Assembly (NCBI RefSeq): GCF_023343835.1
Contig: NC_064449.1
Coordinates: 62,001 to 126,000, forward strand
Direction of reading: 5' to 3'
DNA length: 64,000 nucleotides
Origin: Lagopus muta
Lineage: Eukaryota > Chordata > Aves > Galliformes > Phasianidae
The translations under genes were made by a program, and so were the position numbers. The notes beneath the pieces are model-generated. The model did no database searches and was not told the origin of the DNA. It worked only from the letters and a program-made list of their open reading frames with translations. Position 1 is the first letter of the stretch. Each line of letters starts with the position of its first letter. Of this stretch, positions 10,001 to 25,000 are shown piece by piece.

Positions 10001-13000
10001 CTGCAGGAGATCGATTTGCACAATGCAGACATTGTGTGTTTCACAGTAGGATGCTTTGTCAAACAGAATCCCTGCACTGTTGACTCTTTCTTGCTGTAAA
10101 AAATCATAGTGATTTAGTCTTGAATGCCCCATGCTGTTCAAATCTGAGCGAGTAAAAGCGTATTCAAGGTAAAGCTGACTTGGGTTAGCGTTGCATTATC
10201 CCGGTGTCAAATGGTTCCTTCTCTTTTGTCATCGCTAGTGCTCTGGCGATGGATGTCATCTTTCGTGCCCATAAATTTGTGAGGAGACTAGAGGATGGTG
10301 AGGGCTCTGGAAGCTTCTTCGTGCTCTGTGCAAATGACTGTGCTGCTTGGAGGAAGCGGCCGATCCCTTCGCACGTCTCTTCCCGGCACACTGCCATCAC
10401 CTCCCAGCTGTGAGCACAGGTCAGGTGAGGCCGTTAGCTGAGGTGTTAGCTGGAGATGTGTGCATACGGCCCTGTGCCACAGCAGTGGAGGGCTCTGCTT
10501 TTCAGACAGGTGGTCCTGGATCTATAAAAGACGTTAAGGAGTCTGAGAGTGTCTGAGCTGCAATTTTCAATCGACAGCTTTCTAGCTCTATCTGGTCACT
10601 CCTCAGCCGCTGCAGCTGACTTGGGAACATTTGGCTCAGGAAGCGGAACAACAGTTGGAGACAAACAGCAATTAGTTTTCTCATGGCTTCCCAGGGAACG
10701 CATCAGTTTGCTCGCTTTTCCTCTCATTTTTGTGGCTCCTGTGGATTTTTAAGGCCCTGTAGTTGGAGGATATTCAGTTTAGCCAAGCTTTCTTACTGCC
10801 AGATTAAAATGAGCCAAGGCAGAGCACGCTGAGTTCACTCATCATAACCGATATGATGTGTCTCAGAACTTCCTTTGCCCTTGGAATCTTCACTGAGGAA
10901 TCCTGCCTTCTGCTGTCAGCCCCCCTGCGTTGAAATCCCATTTCACCCATTTGAATGCTGTAAGAAGTGCTGTAAAAACTAAACAGGAGCATCTGTGAAG
11001 TGGTTAGAGTTGTTGTTGATTGCCTTTTCCTTATTGCCTTCAGGGGATTTAAGCTCGAATTTGCTGGAAGTAGAATTTATGAGCCAGAACACTCCATTTC
11101 TGATCCTTAAGCTGGGAAAAGTGTGGTAAATTTGATCGGCCTTTCTCTCCCCTCCAGTGTCTCTGGCTTTTGGTCTGGACCTTGCAGGGCTCTCTCTCTG
11201 TCTCTATCATAATTGCTTTTGCATATTGAGCCTGATTTTTACATGGCTGCTTTCTTTACAGAGAGCAGCTTTAGGATTTCAGTCATCTGCTGCTTGGAGC
11301 GGTGCAGCAGGAAGCTGGGCTCCAGTGCTGCTAGCTGGGCTGGGGGCGAGTAGGGCTGTGCGCTGCTCTGCACTGCTTTGCTCTGCTCTGCTGCAGCACC
11401 CAGCACATACCAAAGGTCTGCAGGGCGCTGGAGGTTCTGCTGGCATTGAGTCATAGCCGGGAGTATCCAGTGCTGCTTTTCTGATCTCAGTCTGGCTTGC
11501 AAGGAAAGGCTTTGCTTTTTGTGCTCACACAAAGTGAAATTGAGGATGCACTGCTGTGTTAAGTGTTCTGATGCTGGGGGGCTGAATGGTTTAGCAGCTC
11601 TGTGACTGTCTCTCACACGAGTGTGTGGATGTTGTCAGCTGGGAATGCCTGATCACCTGTATTTTATTCCAACTATAACCGTATTTTTGAGAACACTTGC
11701 ACCATCTTCAATGGATTTGGGAAGGCTTGTACGCAGGAGCAATGCAGCCCTCTGAGGGATTTCACTGGTTATGCAGACATGTTCTCCCTCTTGGTAGCTA
11801 AACAAACAAGTGCCTGTAGCATTCAGACTCAGTGATCTATCCTGCTGATGGGAATGCTAAAACCTCTCCAGGGTCAAATTGCACTAGTAAGTGGCTGCAT
11901 GTCTCACAGTGTGATCAGACACAGGTGGAATGACAGGCTGTCAGCCTGCGGTGCTGGGGCTCCAAAGCCAGAAGCCTTACCAGCATTTCCACAGCCTGTC
12001 TCCTCCTCCCCATGGGGTGGTCACACTGGATGAGGAGTGATCAGAGCTTGCTTAGAGGCACAAGGGCTGGGGCATAATCTGTCCCCATGTGCAATGTTCC
12101 TACAACACTGGCTGACTATACCCAGCTGGTCACTTAGCTCACTGCTGGTGAGTCACCACTGAAACAGGAAAATGGTGCTGTTGGCTGCACAGCTGCTTGT
12201 TTTTCCTGGCACAGAGGGGATTGCTGTCTGTGCAGGATACTGAACAAACCAGAAGCACTGGAAATGTGATTGAGCAGAGGAGCGTTTGCTGAAACTCTCT
12301 TGGATCTGCCCTGTCACCCTTGAGTCATATTGAGCACTCCGCTTTGTTCTGATCTGCTGGCAGGTGCAAACAAGTGACCACATTGGTTTTGATGAATTGA
12401 GAATTAGTACAGAGAATGTTGGCATTAGGGTCGGAAAGGGGGAAGAAAGTGACCAAGGCTAATGCCCTTCCTTTTAAATACAAGAGTGGTGACAGAGCCT
12501 TATCTCTAATAGCTGTGGAAGGAGAGGCTTCAAAACGCTGAGTGCTAGCTGATTCTGAAGTTCGGTATTTAAGTATCAGCAGATTTTTATTTCATTTTTT
12601 TTCCTTCAGGCTCTGAGAGTGACAGTCTGACTGCTGCTAAGACAGTGTCTTTCTTCCAGCCCCAAAAGGAGATCAACAGGATAGTGACTGCAGGCCAGCC
12701 AACCAGACAGGATTTCCAAGCAAAATAATGGGAAGCCAGCAGTAGCTCTTCTAAAACCTGGAATTAAAGGGCGGTTTTCCATGTCAGTCAGTGTGGGCTT
12801 GTGAGCAAGAGCATCAGATGAACCCAAAGTCATGCATTTATTTATTTTGTGAGGTGACAAGATCCTTGTCTTGGCACTAGCATAGCATTTTCAGCTGATG
12901 CTTTCTTAGGGGCACATGTATTCCTGCATTCTTCAAATAAGTAACAGTCATGGGAGGGAGGTGATGGTTTCCATCTGGTGCCATAAAGGATGTGTGTTAA

Positions 13001-16000
13001 TGCTTGGCATGCTTGCAGTGCCCTTGTTCCAGCTCATCCGAGGGCAGAGCAGAGCAGTGCCCTGAGCGGGAGGCTGTGAGATGGGCCAGGAGCAGTGCCT
13101 GCCTGCTGGCTGAAGCTGGAGAGGTTTGGGCAGGTGTCTGACAGCAGGGTTTGGAACCATGCTGCAAGGGTCGGAGGGGATCTGCAGTGCTGGTAACTTT
13201 TGTAATCAAAATCAGATGTGTTTCATCTCCATATGAGGTCAGACCTGATGTAAGGACCGATCTGGGAACAGCCCTCTGACTTCTGGCTTGAAGCTGCCAA
13301 ACTCATGGTTTAATTCCTTCTTTCTTCTCCAACCTGTGACCTCTCTAGTGCCTGCCAGCAGCACCAAATATGCAGGAATCTTTCCTTTTCAAAAAATATT
13401 GAAGAGAGCAGTTACACAGCACTGGAGGTTGGGGTTTTCCCCTTTCCTCAACAAGCATCTTCCTCTGCTGTTGGCAGCTACTTTTCCCTGGCTGGGACAT
13501 TGAAGTTTCAATGTGGCAGTGCCGTATTTCAAAAGAACTGGTGCAGCAGAGTCCCACCAACACCACAACCTCTGCTGGGCTTTGTAAATCACTTTCTTTG
13601 ATCTCAGCGTGCAGCAGAAAGACAGAAGAATATTGCTGTGAAATTACTGAATCTCACTTGTTCTCTTGCTATTGCTGTGTCTTCAGGCCAGCCGACATGC
13701 GCCCAGTTACCATTGCGTTTGGCCAGCTGCATCTGAGCTGTGCTCCAGGGCTGGCACCAAGATGCAACGCATGCTTGGGCTGCAGAGACCAATGGAGGTG
13801 GAGGGCCATCATTGAGGCAGCTGCCTCTCTGCAATAGCTGAGGGGGCTTCATTGCAGGGAGCTCGTCCTCTGCAAAGAAACTGGCCCAGATTGCCCGGGG
13901 CTGAGCTCTGCAGAATGTTACGAGTTGGCATTGTGTGGTGGGGAGCTCGGCTAATTTGAAAGGAACCTGAGAGCTATAGCCATGCAGGTTTGTTGTTGAG
14001 ATTCTTGCTGCTTTCTCAGGTAAGCAAAGCACTTCCTCTTTGCTTCCTGCTGCTGACCTTGCAGCTTTTCCAGGGAGCTGCAGGCAGCTGTAGCTGGAAG
14101 GCAGATCTGGTCGGGTTGCAGCTCTGTCAAGCATCTTTCCAAACTGCATCAGGAAAATCCAAAGGCTCTGCTTTGGGGAATCAAGATAAGGAGCATGTTT
14201 TTAAAATGCTGATGTTGTGTTGATGCTAAAGCATTGTGTTGAACGTTAACATTTTAACTTATCAAAATCATGAGGTGTTCATTTCCCTTTTTGGAACAAA
14301 AAGAGGAAATGCATTCATGTAACAGGATGTGTTTAAAAAAAAAAATACAAACCTTTATCTGAGGGATTCTGATGTTGTCTCTTTCCTTTTTTGTTACTTC
14401 GTTTAAAAATTATGGGTTATAAAAGCGTGCATACATTTCATGTCTGGCCTTTCTCCTGAGTCAGAGCCTCGGGCACAGCTTGTCTCTTTTTTAGTTGGGT
14501 TCAACAAAAACGGTAGTGTGTTTGGTTTGGTTGGCTTTTTTATCCGTCCAAAGTGAGCTGCTTCAACAGCTTGCTTCTTTAATTTCAGTTACAGAATAAT
14601 CTTATCTCTGTATTTCTAAAGCCCTGGTTGCTGTAAAGTGCTTGGGCTGGCAGGATCATAGGGCACATCCCTTGCTAAAAGTTGAGTAATGTGAGGCTGT
14701 AGGAGATCCTTCTGTTGTGGCTTTGGCTTCCCCTTGTGGTTTGGAGGTAAGATCACAAATTGTGTGAAGAAGGCAGCAATTTGGCTGAATGCAGAAGCTG
14801 AGGTTGTAATTCTTAACGGTGTTTTCCTAATGCAGCCTTCCTCTTCTGTGACTCCTGCTGATTATAAATGCTTTGGATCCAGCACTGCAGTTCCAGTTTT
14901 GTTAAAAGAAGCAGAGCCTCCTCCGTTATGTGCACTCACACTGTGCAGGTGCCTGGTTCTGGCTCCCTTGTGGGAGCATGTGGACCTTCCCATGAACTCT
15001 ATGAATTGTTCTCATCCCTGTTTTCTTTGAAGCCTCTTACTGTTTATTTTCTTTAATTTTACTTAGGAATGTCCCATTGTCCCCAGCAGGGAGGAGCAGG
15101 AAGGAAACGTTCGTGTGAATCCTCGCAGCTCAGCAGTTATTGAGTGCAGAGCAGGCTGTGACCTCAGTGCTGGCTTTGCTCTCTGAGAGCAAGAGCTGTC
15201 TGGAAGCACAGCGCCTGCTGGAACAAAGCAATTCCCTGCGACGCTTTGGCTCTTCTGTCATTGAGTTTAGCTTGTGCATTGGTGTTTTTAAGTGTTTGTG
15301 GTGCAGATGTTAGCAAGTATATAGCAGTCCTGTAAACAACCCGGAGTTTGAATTGTATTCCATATAAGAAGATAGGCAGCACAGTCGATAAGAGGCAATA
15401 ATGTATAAAAAGTGGCTTACCGTGCTGAGGGACATCTGCTCATCGTTTGTGCAGATTCAGCTCCCTGCAGCGTGGCGGATGGCAGCACAAAGTGAGCTGG
15501 TGTGTGTGCTGCAGGAACTCACTGCCTCCTCAGATGAAAGGACGGGAACCCGCAATTGTTTTCTAGCACTAACAGGAAGAGACAACATGCGTGTTCTGAA
15601 AGCTTGTGTGTGTTACCTGGGAAGCTGGAGTGGCTTTGTTTGTTGAGGCTTACAGCCAGCGAGTGCTGTGAGAATTCAGCAAGACAAAGAGCCCGAGGCT
15701 GCTGCTGCGTTCTGACTCAGTTCTGCTGACTTGAGGTGTTCAGCAGCGTGCTGTTACTCCTGCACCTGTGCTCTGTTGGAGATGCCCTGTTTTTCCCATG
15801 CAGCAAACTGATGGTAAATTGTTTTGGGGCTTCCTTGTGGCTGTTTAACTCCTTCCCGTAGCATCTTCTGAAAACAAGATGGGCTCTGGGATGTTTTGAG
15901 TCTATAGGATTTGTTGTGGGATGCTTCAACTGGCACAGAGATGAATTGGCAGCCAAGCACTAACAGCTGTGATTCTGCTGTCTCTCACCTCTGAGATGCA

Positions 16001-19000
16001 TGGCTAGGAGCTAAATCAGCTGTGCGTTCTAGGCAGCTTCCGGCTTTCTTTCTCCCAGGTCGGTGATCCTGGCCTTGCAGAGACAAATGAGTGTTCATGG
16101 CTCAGCACCTGAATAAAAGGAGCAGTTTCTTATTGACTGCATTGGTGGGGAGTGAAACAGTGAAGAGGTGAAGTGGAGGTGAAGCAATGTGGCATTGTAG
16201 ACACTTGGAAGAGGAAATCATTGGTGCTAACAGACTGGACACCGTTAGAATCTGCCTGCATTCTGGACATTGCTGCTTTTGGCTGCTTTGGCAATTTGCC
16301 TGCCTTGTGTGCTGTCCTGGGACTTGGGACTGGGCTTTGGGACTGAAGGTACCTTTAGGGCCTGTGTTGACGAAGGGTTTGTCCAGGTGTGGAGCCCTCA
16401 GTACAAGAAAGACATTGAGATTTTGGAAAGGGTCCAGAGGAGGGCGACTAAGATGATCAGGGGGCTGGAGCACCTCCCCTATGAGGACAGGCTGAGGGAG
16501 TTGGGCTTGTTCAGCCTGGAGAAGAGAAGGCTGCGGGGTGACCTCATTGCAGCCTATCAATACCTGAAGGGAACCTACACCCAGGAGGGGAGTAAACTCT
16601 TCAAAAGGGCTGACAACAGCAGGACTAGGGGAAATGGTTTTAAGTTGAAGGAGGAAAGATTTAGGTTGGATGTTAGGGGGAAGTTCTTTACTAGGAGAGT
16701 GGTTAGGCCCTGGAACGGGCTGCCCAGGGAGGTTGTGGATGCCCCGTCCTTGGACGTGTTTAAGGCCAGGTTGGACGGGGTCCTGGGCAACCTGATCTGA
16801 ATGTGTATGTTTGGTGGCCCTGCTAGGCAGGGGGGTTGGAACTACATGATCCTTGGGGTCCCTTCCAACCCGGGTGATTCTGTGATTCTGTGATTCTGTG
16901 GTTGCCACCTTTTTTTTCGTGTTTTCATGAAGTTGCATCTTCTGTAGCAGGTGAACCACGTGGTTCAGCTGATGGAGAGCTATCCTGGAGAGGATTGCTT
17001 CTGAGAGTCTTTGGAGGTACCAAAGACTCTTTGCCATCCTATTTCTGTACTGTTGGTTCATGCTCTCAGGAGCCGAGTTACTGAGGGAACCAGCATGGCA
17101 ATCTGATGCTACAACCAGTTCCATGTGCTGGATCCCCAGGACAGCTTTGGTGCTGGTGGGATCTGCCATCTTCCATGGTGCATATACAGCATTGCTGGAT
17201 TCCTGGTTACTTTTCCCTTAAACTGAAAGCGTGAACCTGTGTCTAACAAAGTTTGGGTAACAACGGGTATGCAGTCCAGATGGATGGTAAAAGAAATTGA
17301 AGTGGTATGGCACTGAGAAATGCAGTGCTTGAAATGAGAAGACACCAGTTAAATGGTGAAGTGCAGCAATCAGTGAGAAACTGCAGTGTGGGCTGCTTTG
17401 TGCTCTTGCTGCTTGCACAGGGATCAGTCCCAGCAAGGGCGGTGCTCGCACACTGAGCCTGAATTGCATGTCTGTGGACTTGTGCAGCACGCTTTGGAAG
17501 CATGCCCAGCTCCAAGAGCCTTGGTCAGCAGGCACTTCTGTGTCGGTGTCCAGCTCCAACTGGGACGCGGCTGTCCCAGGGAAAGATCTCTAAAAGTATG
17601 CTCCTTGAAGAGAAGTGATGTACACACTAGTCAGGGTCTCTCAAGGCATTGTGAATGAAGATGTCCTGCCTCCTAATTCTCAAATCCTCTGCACTTCCTT
17701 GTTTGCTTGCCAAGGGAAATGCTGCTAGTGAATGCAACTCCTCACACCAGCAGATTGCATTTTGCTGTCCTACAATGAGTGTATGGCGTATGTCAGCAGT
17801 ATGAATGGCATAGTTAGCTATAGGAACGTTTTTGCTGAATTACATTACTTGCCCTGCCTTCCATGCAGTTTGCAGCTCTCTGCTAACAGGATGTACTTAC
17901 TAAAACAGCACTGTGTAGACAGCATGGCAGCCAGCAGTACAACCAAAACCTTCCTCAAGCTTCTAAAAGAAGGCCCTCTTAAGTCAGGTGAAGATGCGTG
18001 GCTCTGGATTCTAACTGGAGCCATCTGAAGCTGCTTCAATGAAACACTGTAAACAGTGTGTTGGATCTGGAAAGCAGAACAGGCTAATGAGAGCCAAACT
18101 GGGGAAGGTCAGAGGCAAATGTAAGAGCTAGCCTGTAGCTAGCTAGCTGGTAGGAGGTTAACCAGTTGGATCTTTAAATTATTTCATTTAGTAAAACAAA
18201 TGCAAGTACTGAAGATAAAGCACTGAAAATCCTAATTGTCTTCAGCTTAGCTTAAAATAGGCTGGCTGGGAAGGATGGCTTCTCCCTGGTTCCTGTGAGC
18301 ATGCTCTGTTCCCCATCCCCTCCTTGCCTCTGCCCTGTGCTCCCAAAACAGCTGCAGGAACCCGCCTGCCCCTCCTCCCTCCGAATGAAAGAAATTTGTT
18401 TGCCCAGAGAGCATTTAGTTCCCCTAAGTAGGGAATTTGTTTTGTGAAGGGAAGGGTTTGGGCTCTGGAGAGTTTATGCTCACTCTTCCTTTCTTTTTGT
18501 TTTTCGTTTTTTATTGTAATGATGACATATGGAAACTATTTATACAGGAGCATGCTCCACTGCACTGAATGGAAATGTTGGAGTCCCGGCAGTGTCATTC
18601 CGGATGCCTTGTGTAAGCAGCCAGCTGGTTTTGCTTTTTCTTTTTTTTTTTTTTTCCCCGTCTTTCTTTTTTCCCCTCCCTCTTTCCCATCTCAGGGAGT
18701 ACCAGGGATAAGTTGCAGAAGTGTGGAAGGAAGCTCTGCCATCTGTGAGCAGCTCCATTTGCTTGCCGTCATGCCCCTCACACCGTGAACTTTGCCAACC
18801 TCTATATTCTTTTTCTTGCTGAGGGAGGTAGGGGAGAAGTCTTGCTATGACAGGTCAGCAGTGTCAGCACTCTGACTCTTTTTCCGTTAGTTCCTCATGC
18901 TCTCTGGTGAGCAAATCCTGCTACATGCCAAAATTAGAGAGCTTGGTGTGCAAAGCCGTGCTTTACAGCTGCGCTCACACTTAAAATCCCCTTGTCCAGC

Positions 19001-22000
19001 AGCGGAACATTCAAATATCCTCCTCTAGGACGGCAGCGGGGAAGCACTTCAACTGAGATCTGAGGCACCTTCCTCAAAGGGAGGGGAGAACGCGTGCAGT
19101 TCTGCAGTGAGCACGGAAAATGCTGTCCCATAACTGAGGACTGGCTTTGGGACGGAGGAGCCCCAGCGCTGCCTTGCCTCTGCTCCCCAGCTCCAACACG
19201 CAGCGCTCCTGTGCCACGGCTTCCATGCCTGCCATCTACCTCGAGGACTGTGGGAGCCCCGTGGAGAGATCCTCCTATCTCACTGAGCTCAGTACTAATG
19301 GTAAAGCTGCTGGGGATGTCCTGCAGCACGGAGCAGGGGTTGTATTAGTCTGTGTCATTGTTATCGTGGGAGCAGCTGAGGAAATTAGCTAGCTGGAGGG
19401 CTGCCAAGCAAACAGTCAGAGATGATCTTCAAATTTATTATTATTTTTTATTATTTGTTGCCCAGATGATGTTCTTGCCTCGGGGGTGCTGGAGCAGCCT
19501 TCTGGTACCTGATGGGGGAAGGAGCTGATCCTCAAAATGCAGCTATGCACTGCTTTGCCAATATGCTGTTTGTTCTCTGTGCCTGCAAAATGCTGCTGGT
19601 GTAGACAGGAGAGACAGGAGGAGGGTGTCTTGTCTTCCAAAGCTTGCTTGTTTGTTTGTTTGCTTCCAACTTCTATCTCTGATAACTGTTTCATATTTAC
19701 AAACTTGATCTGGCTGGGCCATCCCTTCTGTGTCAGCTGTGAGTCTTCTGTATGTTAAGCACAAAGGGATATCCTCTTTTTTTTGTTGTTGTTTTTTTCT
19801 TGTGGCACAGTTTTTCCTTGAGTTAGTCCTTCACAAAGCCAGCTTTGTCTCTGAAAGAATTATTTGAAGATTGGAGGTGGCTTGGCAGCTTTTGGTAGGT
19901 GCAGCATCCCAGCGTTTTTTTCAGTACTGCACAACTTTGTAGATTTGCTCTGATGTCCTTAACACTTGAACGTGTTCCAGTAACACAGTGGCACAGTTGG
20001 TAGCCTGGTTTGCATGTCCCTTTTACTTGGAAGAGCTGGTGTAGCCAAGGTGTTGATTCCTTGCTGCCTCAGTACGTTTTGAATCGCAGGAGATGCTGGA
20101 TTCCGCCGTGTGCTCGCTGTTCCGAGGAGCTGTGTAGGGCCTGGGCTTTGCTCCTGCAGCTCCACCTGGCAGCGCAGGCCGATTGGAGCAGGCAGCTCAG
20201 GAGCTGTGGTGTCATGCTTCAGAGCCGCTCCAGTAGTGCTAGGCTGGCACAGATGGCTTTGGTGCAATGGGAGGAGGCTGTGCTGGCGCCTGTTGCCCAG
20301 CAAAGCGTGGGGACGTTGGGCAGCAGTGGGCTGCATTGGAACATTGAGACTTGCAGTGGTGTTTTAGAGAATGGAGAAGGCGAGGAAGAGAAGCAGGCTT
20401 AATGCTGTGCGAGTGTCAGCAATCTGCTCACAAGGCTCAGGTAGGAGTGAGCTTTGTGTGATGTGGGTGGGAGAGACAGCTGTGATTTGGCATGGGGCTT
20501 CCTGACCGCGCAGGGCAAGCAGTGCTGTTTCTATTGATGTGCGTGCAGTTTTGCGTGCAGACCCTTGTAACTCCTGAGGGCTTTCTAGAAAGCCAGAATC
20601 TCTTGGTTTAGCAAGGATTATTTTATCATAGAAAAGAGGTGCAGCAAATCCTCAACATGCCTTCAGGAAAAGAATCTGTCACTTTTGTCTACTTCCCTAA
20701 CACAAACTATTCCATCACGGCTTCTGTGCTTCTGAAAGGGGGAAATCAGCACTTTTTGCATGTCAAGGTAATTTGAGACGTTCCCTCTTTTGGCAACAGG
20801 AGGCTATGGAGGATGGGAGTGCATAAGAGCGAGACCCTGTGTGGTCTGGGAGCTGTTGGGTTTGGGACCTGAGTGCAAGGGCAGCCCTTCATATAGAGCC
20901 CTACAGCTGCAAAATAAAAGTTCCCTTCCCAGAAGAAGAAACAAAATGATGCTATCTTTTTGCATGATACATGATGATTGCAGCATTTTTGGCTTTGCTT
21001 TCATGTGTCTTAATAGCACTGAGGCTGTAGAATACAACACTAGCAAGTATTGTGGTGTTTCTACACCTGCCCTGCTTAACTTTCCTGGGAAGAGCACTCA
21101 GTGTGCTTGGCAGTTGCTTTTTTGCAATTGAATTGTATATTTAAAATGGAATTTTTATTTTTGGAAGTCTTGTTCAACGAAGCATTGCTTTATAATGCAT
21201 CTCTTAATTTAAAATAAATCTGAGATCAGAAAAATCCATTTTTTGTCTTTTTTTTCTTTCACTGGAAGGATACCGGTATATTTACACCAAAAGGAGGATG
21301 CAAAGATGCACTGTTTAACGACTGTGGGGAGCTCTGACAAAATGGGATGTTCTGAAAATACCATGCCACTGCTGTTGGTGTGCTGTACAGCCTCTGTTCT
21401 TAGACTGGTTTCCCATGTTGTCTGTAGTCCTGTGCTCCCTTCTTCGCCAGTCCTCTTGCTGTTAAATGCAAAAACCAGCATTTCTCTTGCAAGCTGATGT
21501 CTACTTAGTGGTTGAACATCCCCAGAGACCTCTGTTAGCTTATTTGTAGTTTGATTGTTGGTTGTATTTTGTGAATGTGACAGCACAGATCAGCTCCTGC
21601 CTTGCCAACTTAGTGGGTTTTATGGTGGTGTAACTGTTAGTGGGCAAGGGAAGAGCTGCTGGTGTCATCTGTCTGGAATTCAGTAAGGCCTTTGACGTGG
21701 TCCCCCACTAACATCCTTCTCTTCAAATGGGAAACATGGATTTGATGGGTGGACTCTGATGGATGAGGAACTGGTTTGAGAGCATACCCAGGGAGTTGTG
21801 GTCATGGTGGTCATAGTGTGATGGCTCAATGTCGGGATGGAGGTCAGTGATGTCCCTCAGGGGTCAGTACTGGGACCAGTGCCCTTCCACATCTTCATCA
21901 ATGACACTGACAGTGGCATCGAGTGCACTCTCAGCAGTTTGCAGATGACACCAAGCTGTGTGGTAAGTCCACACCAAGGGATGGGATCTTCAACAGAGCC

Positions 22001-25000
22001 AAGTGCGAGATATGCAGCTGGGTTGAGGCAATCCTCCCTACCGATACAAGCTGGGGAATGAAACAATGGAGCACAGCCCTGCTGGAAAGGACTTGGGGGT
22101 ACTGGTGGATGGCAGCTGGACATGAGCCAGCACTGCGCCCTTGTAGCCCAGAAACCAACCGTATCCTGAGCTGCATCCAAAGCAGTGAGACCAGCAGGGC
22201 GAGGGAGGAGATCTGCCCCTCTGCTGTGTGCTGTGAGACCTCCGCTGCAGTGCTGTGTCCAGATGGGGACTGCTCAGTGCAGGAGAGACACGGAGCTGTT
22301 GGAGCACGGCCAGAGGGGCCACTAAAATGCTCCAAGGGATGGAACACCTCTCTGCAAGGACAGGCTGAGAGAGCTGGGGTGTGCAGCCTGGACAAGAGAA
22401 GGCCAGTATCTAATGGGGCTGTAAGAAAGAAGAGGACAAACTATAGCAGAGTTTGTTGTGATGGGAGAAAGGGAAATGTTTTTTAAGTAAAAGAAGGTAG
22501 ATTCTGGAGAAGTTTGTGGGGTGACCTCATTGCAGCCTTTCAGTACCTAAAGGGAGCCTACAAACAGGAGGGGAATCAACTCTTTGAAAGGGTAGATAAC
22601 AACAGGACAAGGGGAAATGGTTTAGAGTTGAAGGAGGGAAGATTTAGGTTGGATGTCAGGGGGAAGTTCTTTACAGAGAGAGTGGTGAGGTGCTGGAACA
22701 GCTGCCCAGAGAGGCTGTGGATGCCCCGTCCATCCCTGGAGGTGTTCAAGGCCAGGTTGGATGGAGCTCTGGGCAGCCTGGGCTGCTGTGAAATGGGGAG
22801 GTTGTTGGCCCTACGTGTGGCAGGGGTTTGGAGCTTCATGATCCTTGAGGTCCCTTCCAACCTGGGCCATTCTGTGATTTAGATTGGATATAAGGAAAGT
22901 CTTCTACAGTGCAGGTGATTTGGCACTGGCACAGGCTGCCCGGAGGGTGGTGTATACTCTGTCCTTGCTGACACCCAAGGCCAGGCTGGACAGGATGCTG
23001 AGCAGCTGATGGAGCTGTGGGAGACCTGTGCATTGCAGAGGTGTTGGCTGAGGGAGAAGCCTTTAAGCGATTATATATTCTCCTGTGCCAGGAGACCCAC
23101 TTCTGGCATTAAATAGGATTCTGTCTTTTTTGATGATTTTCTAGGGGCACACACAACTGGACGCAATCTCGTTCTAGGAGGAATCGGTGTTGACTCCCTT
23201 GCTGCTGCCAGCTGTCAGGCAGCTCAGCCCCCAGCACTGTTCTGCAGCAGGAGTTCCCAACACTTTCATTTTTTCCTTTAAAAAAAGGGTTGTGGCTCAT
23301 CAGTCCATCTCCTCTTTGATTGGGGTACAACCTGAGAAGAAGCTGGTATTGCTACTCAGCATTCTCTTCTTTGCAAATGGAAGCTGGTTTCCTGCGACTC
23401 CTCATCCCTCACCAGCAGGGAAGCAGCAGTGCTGGGCTTCTTCATGAGCACATCTTGGTCTGTGATATCTTTCAGGACCTTTGTAGCTGTCAGAGTGCTG
23501 AGTCCTGGAGTGTCTTTTAAAAAAAAGTTCCTGTTGGAACAGTCTGTTACTCCATGTACAAACTGCCAGTTTTCTTGGCTTTTCTGCCATGTCTTGATGC
23601 TTTTATCTTGTCCTACTGCCTAGCTATTTTGTATTCTCCCCAATCAGTCTCTACTCATTTAATTGCAAACCAATTTTTCTCTTTTTCTCTTTTTGTACTG
23701 CTGCAGATGGAGGTAGCTATGACATTATTAACGATGCATCCAGCCCTGCTGCAGGGGACTGCTGTGCACAGCAGAGCTCTGCCCAACACAACTGGGAAAT
23801 GAACTACCAAGAGGCAGCAATCTACCTCCAGGTGAGCCCTGATGCTTGGTGTGCAGTGCAAAAAACAGTCTTCTGAAGTTATGATAGTTCTTGATTTTAA
23901 GAAGGAGAGGGCTTCAGTCTCCAGGTTAAAAAAAGAAATAAATAGATGTTTTAGAAAGGAGTCTGCTCAAAGAATGGGAATATGCCAGAGTGTACCTCGA
24001 AGGGTTTGACAAGACACTTGGGGACAACAGAAAATGGTGGTGCTGGCTCTCTGGCCATCCTTCCTTCCTGCTCCTCTTTGTTCTCTTTAAAGAGAGTTGC
24101 ATAGCAACTTTAGGTGCTTTGGACCCAGCTGGTTTTGTTGCCTGAGCTGCCGCAGGGTGTCTGATGTTTGCTCCTCCTAGCTCCTACCCTGCAGAACTGA
24201 GGACTGTTGCTCCCCTGACGCTTTGTAACCTCTGTGCTAAGGGCCTTGGTAACACTTCAGCTTGCAATGGAATGGTAACCCCAGCCTCTCCTGGGCTTGT
24301 GTTTAAACTCATGATTATCAGAGATGCTCTGCAAAGCTTCACTGATTTGCTGCAGTATCTGATGTTAATGCATGCAGCAGGCTCGGCCCTTCAGATGCAG
24401 ATTAGTCTTGCTGCTGTCCATAATGACAGTGTCCTTGAAATGGAGTAAGCATAACTTTAAAGTATGCAGACTGTTTACCTGAACCAGTAGCTGCAGGCAA
24501 ACATCTGAATAGGAGACTTTACTGCCCAGCCACATTTATAATTGCTTGGCTACCAAGAGGCAGAATTTAGACTGTTTTTTCATTCTGCAAATGTGTTTTT
24601 TCAGGCATGAATAAGAATGCCCTGCTGATCTAAGCTAGCTCTCCCTTGGAGTGCGGGGCTTGCATTGGATGGAGCTTGCTGCTGCTTTTGTCCTGCCCAT
24701 AGTCTGGCTCCCTGACCTGGCAGTGTTTGTTTGCTGTTACTCAGAATGTGAGCTTGCCTGTGAGATGCCAAAATGAGAAGCATTTGAAACCATCTCCTGA
24801 ATGAATCTTGAATACCTCCCCTCTTAAAGGACGTCCTGTTTCCTAGTCTTGTTTCTAGTCTCATTTGCAATCCGTTACTCTGTTGCAGTAGTAACTTTTA
24901 CCGTCTTTACAGTAATTGCTTACCTGGAAATATATTTAAATAAATATGTACATGAAACCTAATGAGATTCAATAAGGCCAAGTGCAGGTGCTGCATTGGG

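Larger units (their letters stand above)
4132..23706 (+). other. TPCN1: TPCN1 intron 1 (19.6 kb)
   Basis: The long first intron carries no recognisable coding exon on either strand. Open frames of 60-180 codons are scattered through it but lack protein similarity that I recognise. From 4.2 to 16.3 kb I see only unique-looking sequence with short homopolymer and TTTG-type simple repeats (for example 8553-8570, 14336-14345, 18642-18656, 19646-19662). From 16.38 kb it holds CR1 fragments, listed separately. Alternative first exons, known for mammalian TPCN1, could lie here but cannot be called. Confidence 0.7.

Noticed and set aside
10185-10413. Overlapping short frames on both strands in TPCN1 intron 1
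   Set aside because: About 70 codons each, no similarity recognised and no conserved splice context.
16270-16800. 176-codon frame with a signal-peptide-like start ([11 protein letters not shown])
   Set aside because: The body is the C-terminus of CR1 reverse transcriptase; the hydrophobic lead is chance sequence before the element.
21923-22486. 187-codon frame, repeated almost identically on the opposite strand at 29012-29431
   Set aside because: Not a gene family: both are out-of-frame readings of the same CR1 block. The identity itself is reported as the inverted repeat.
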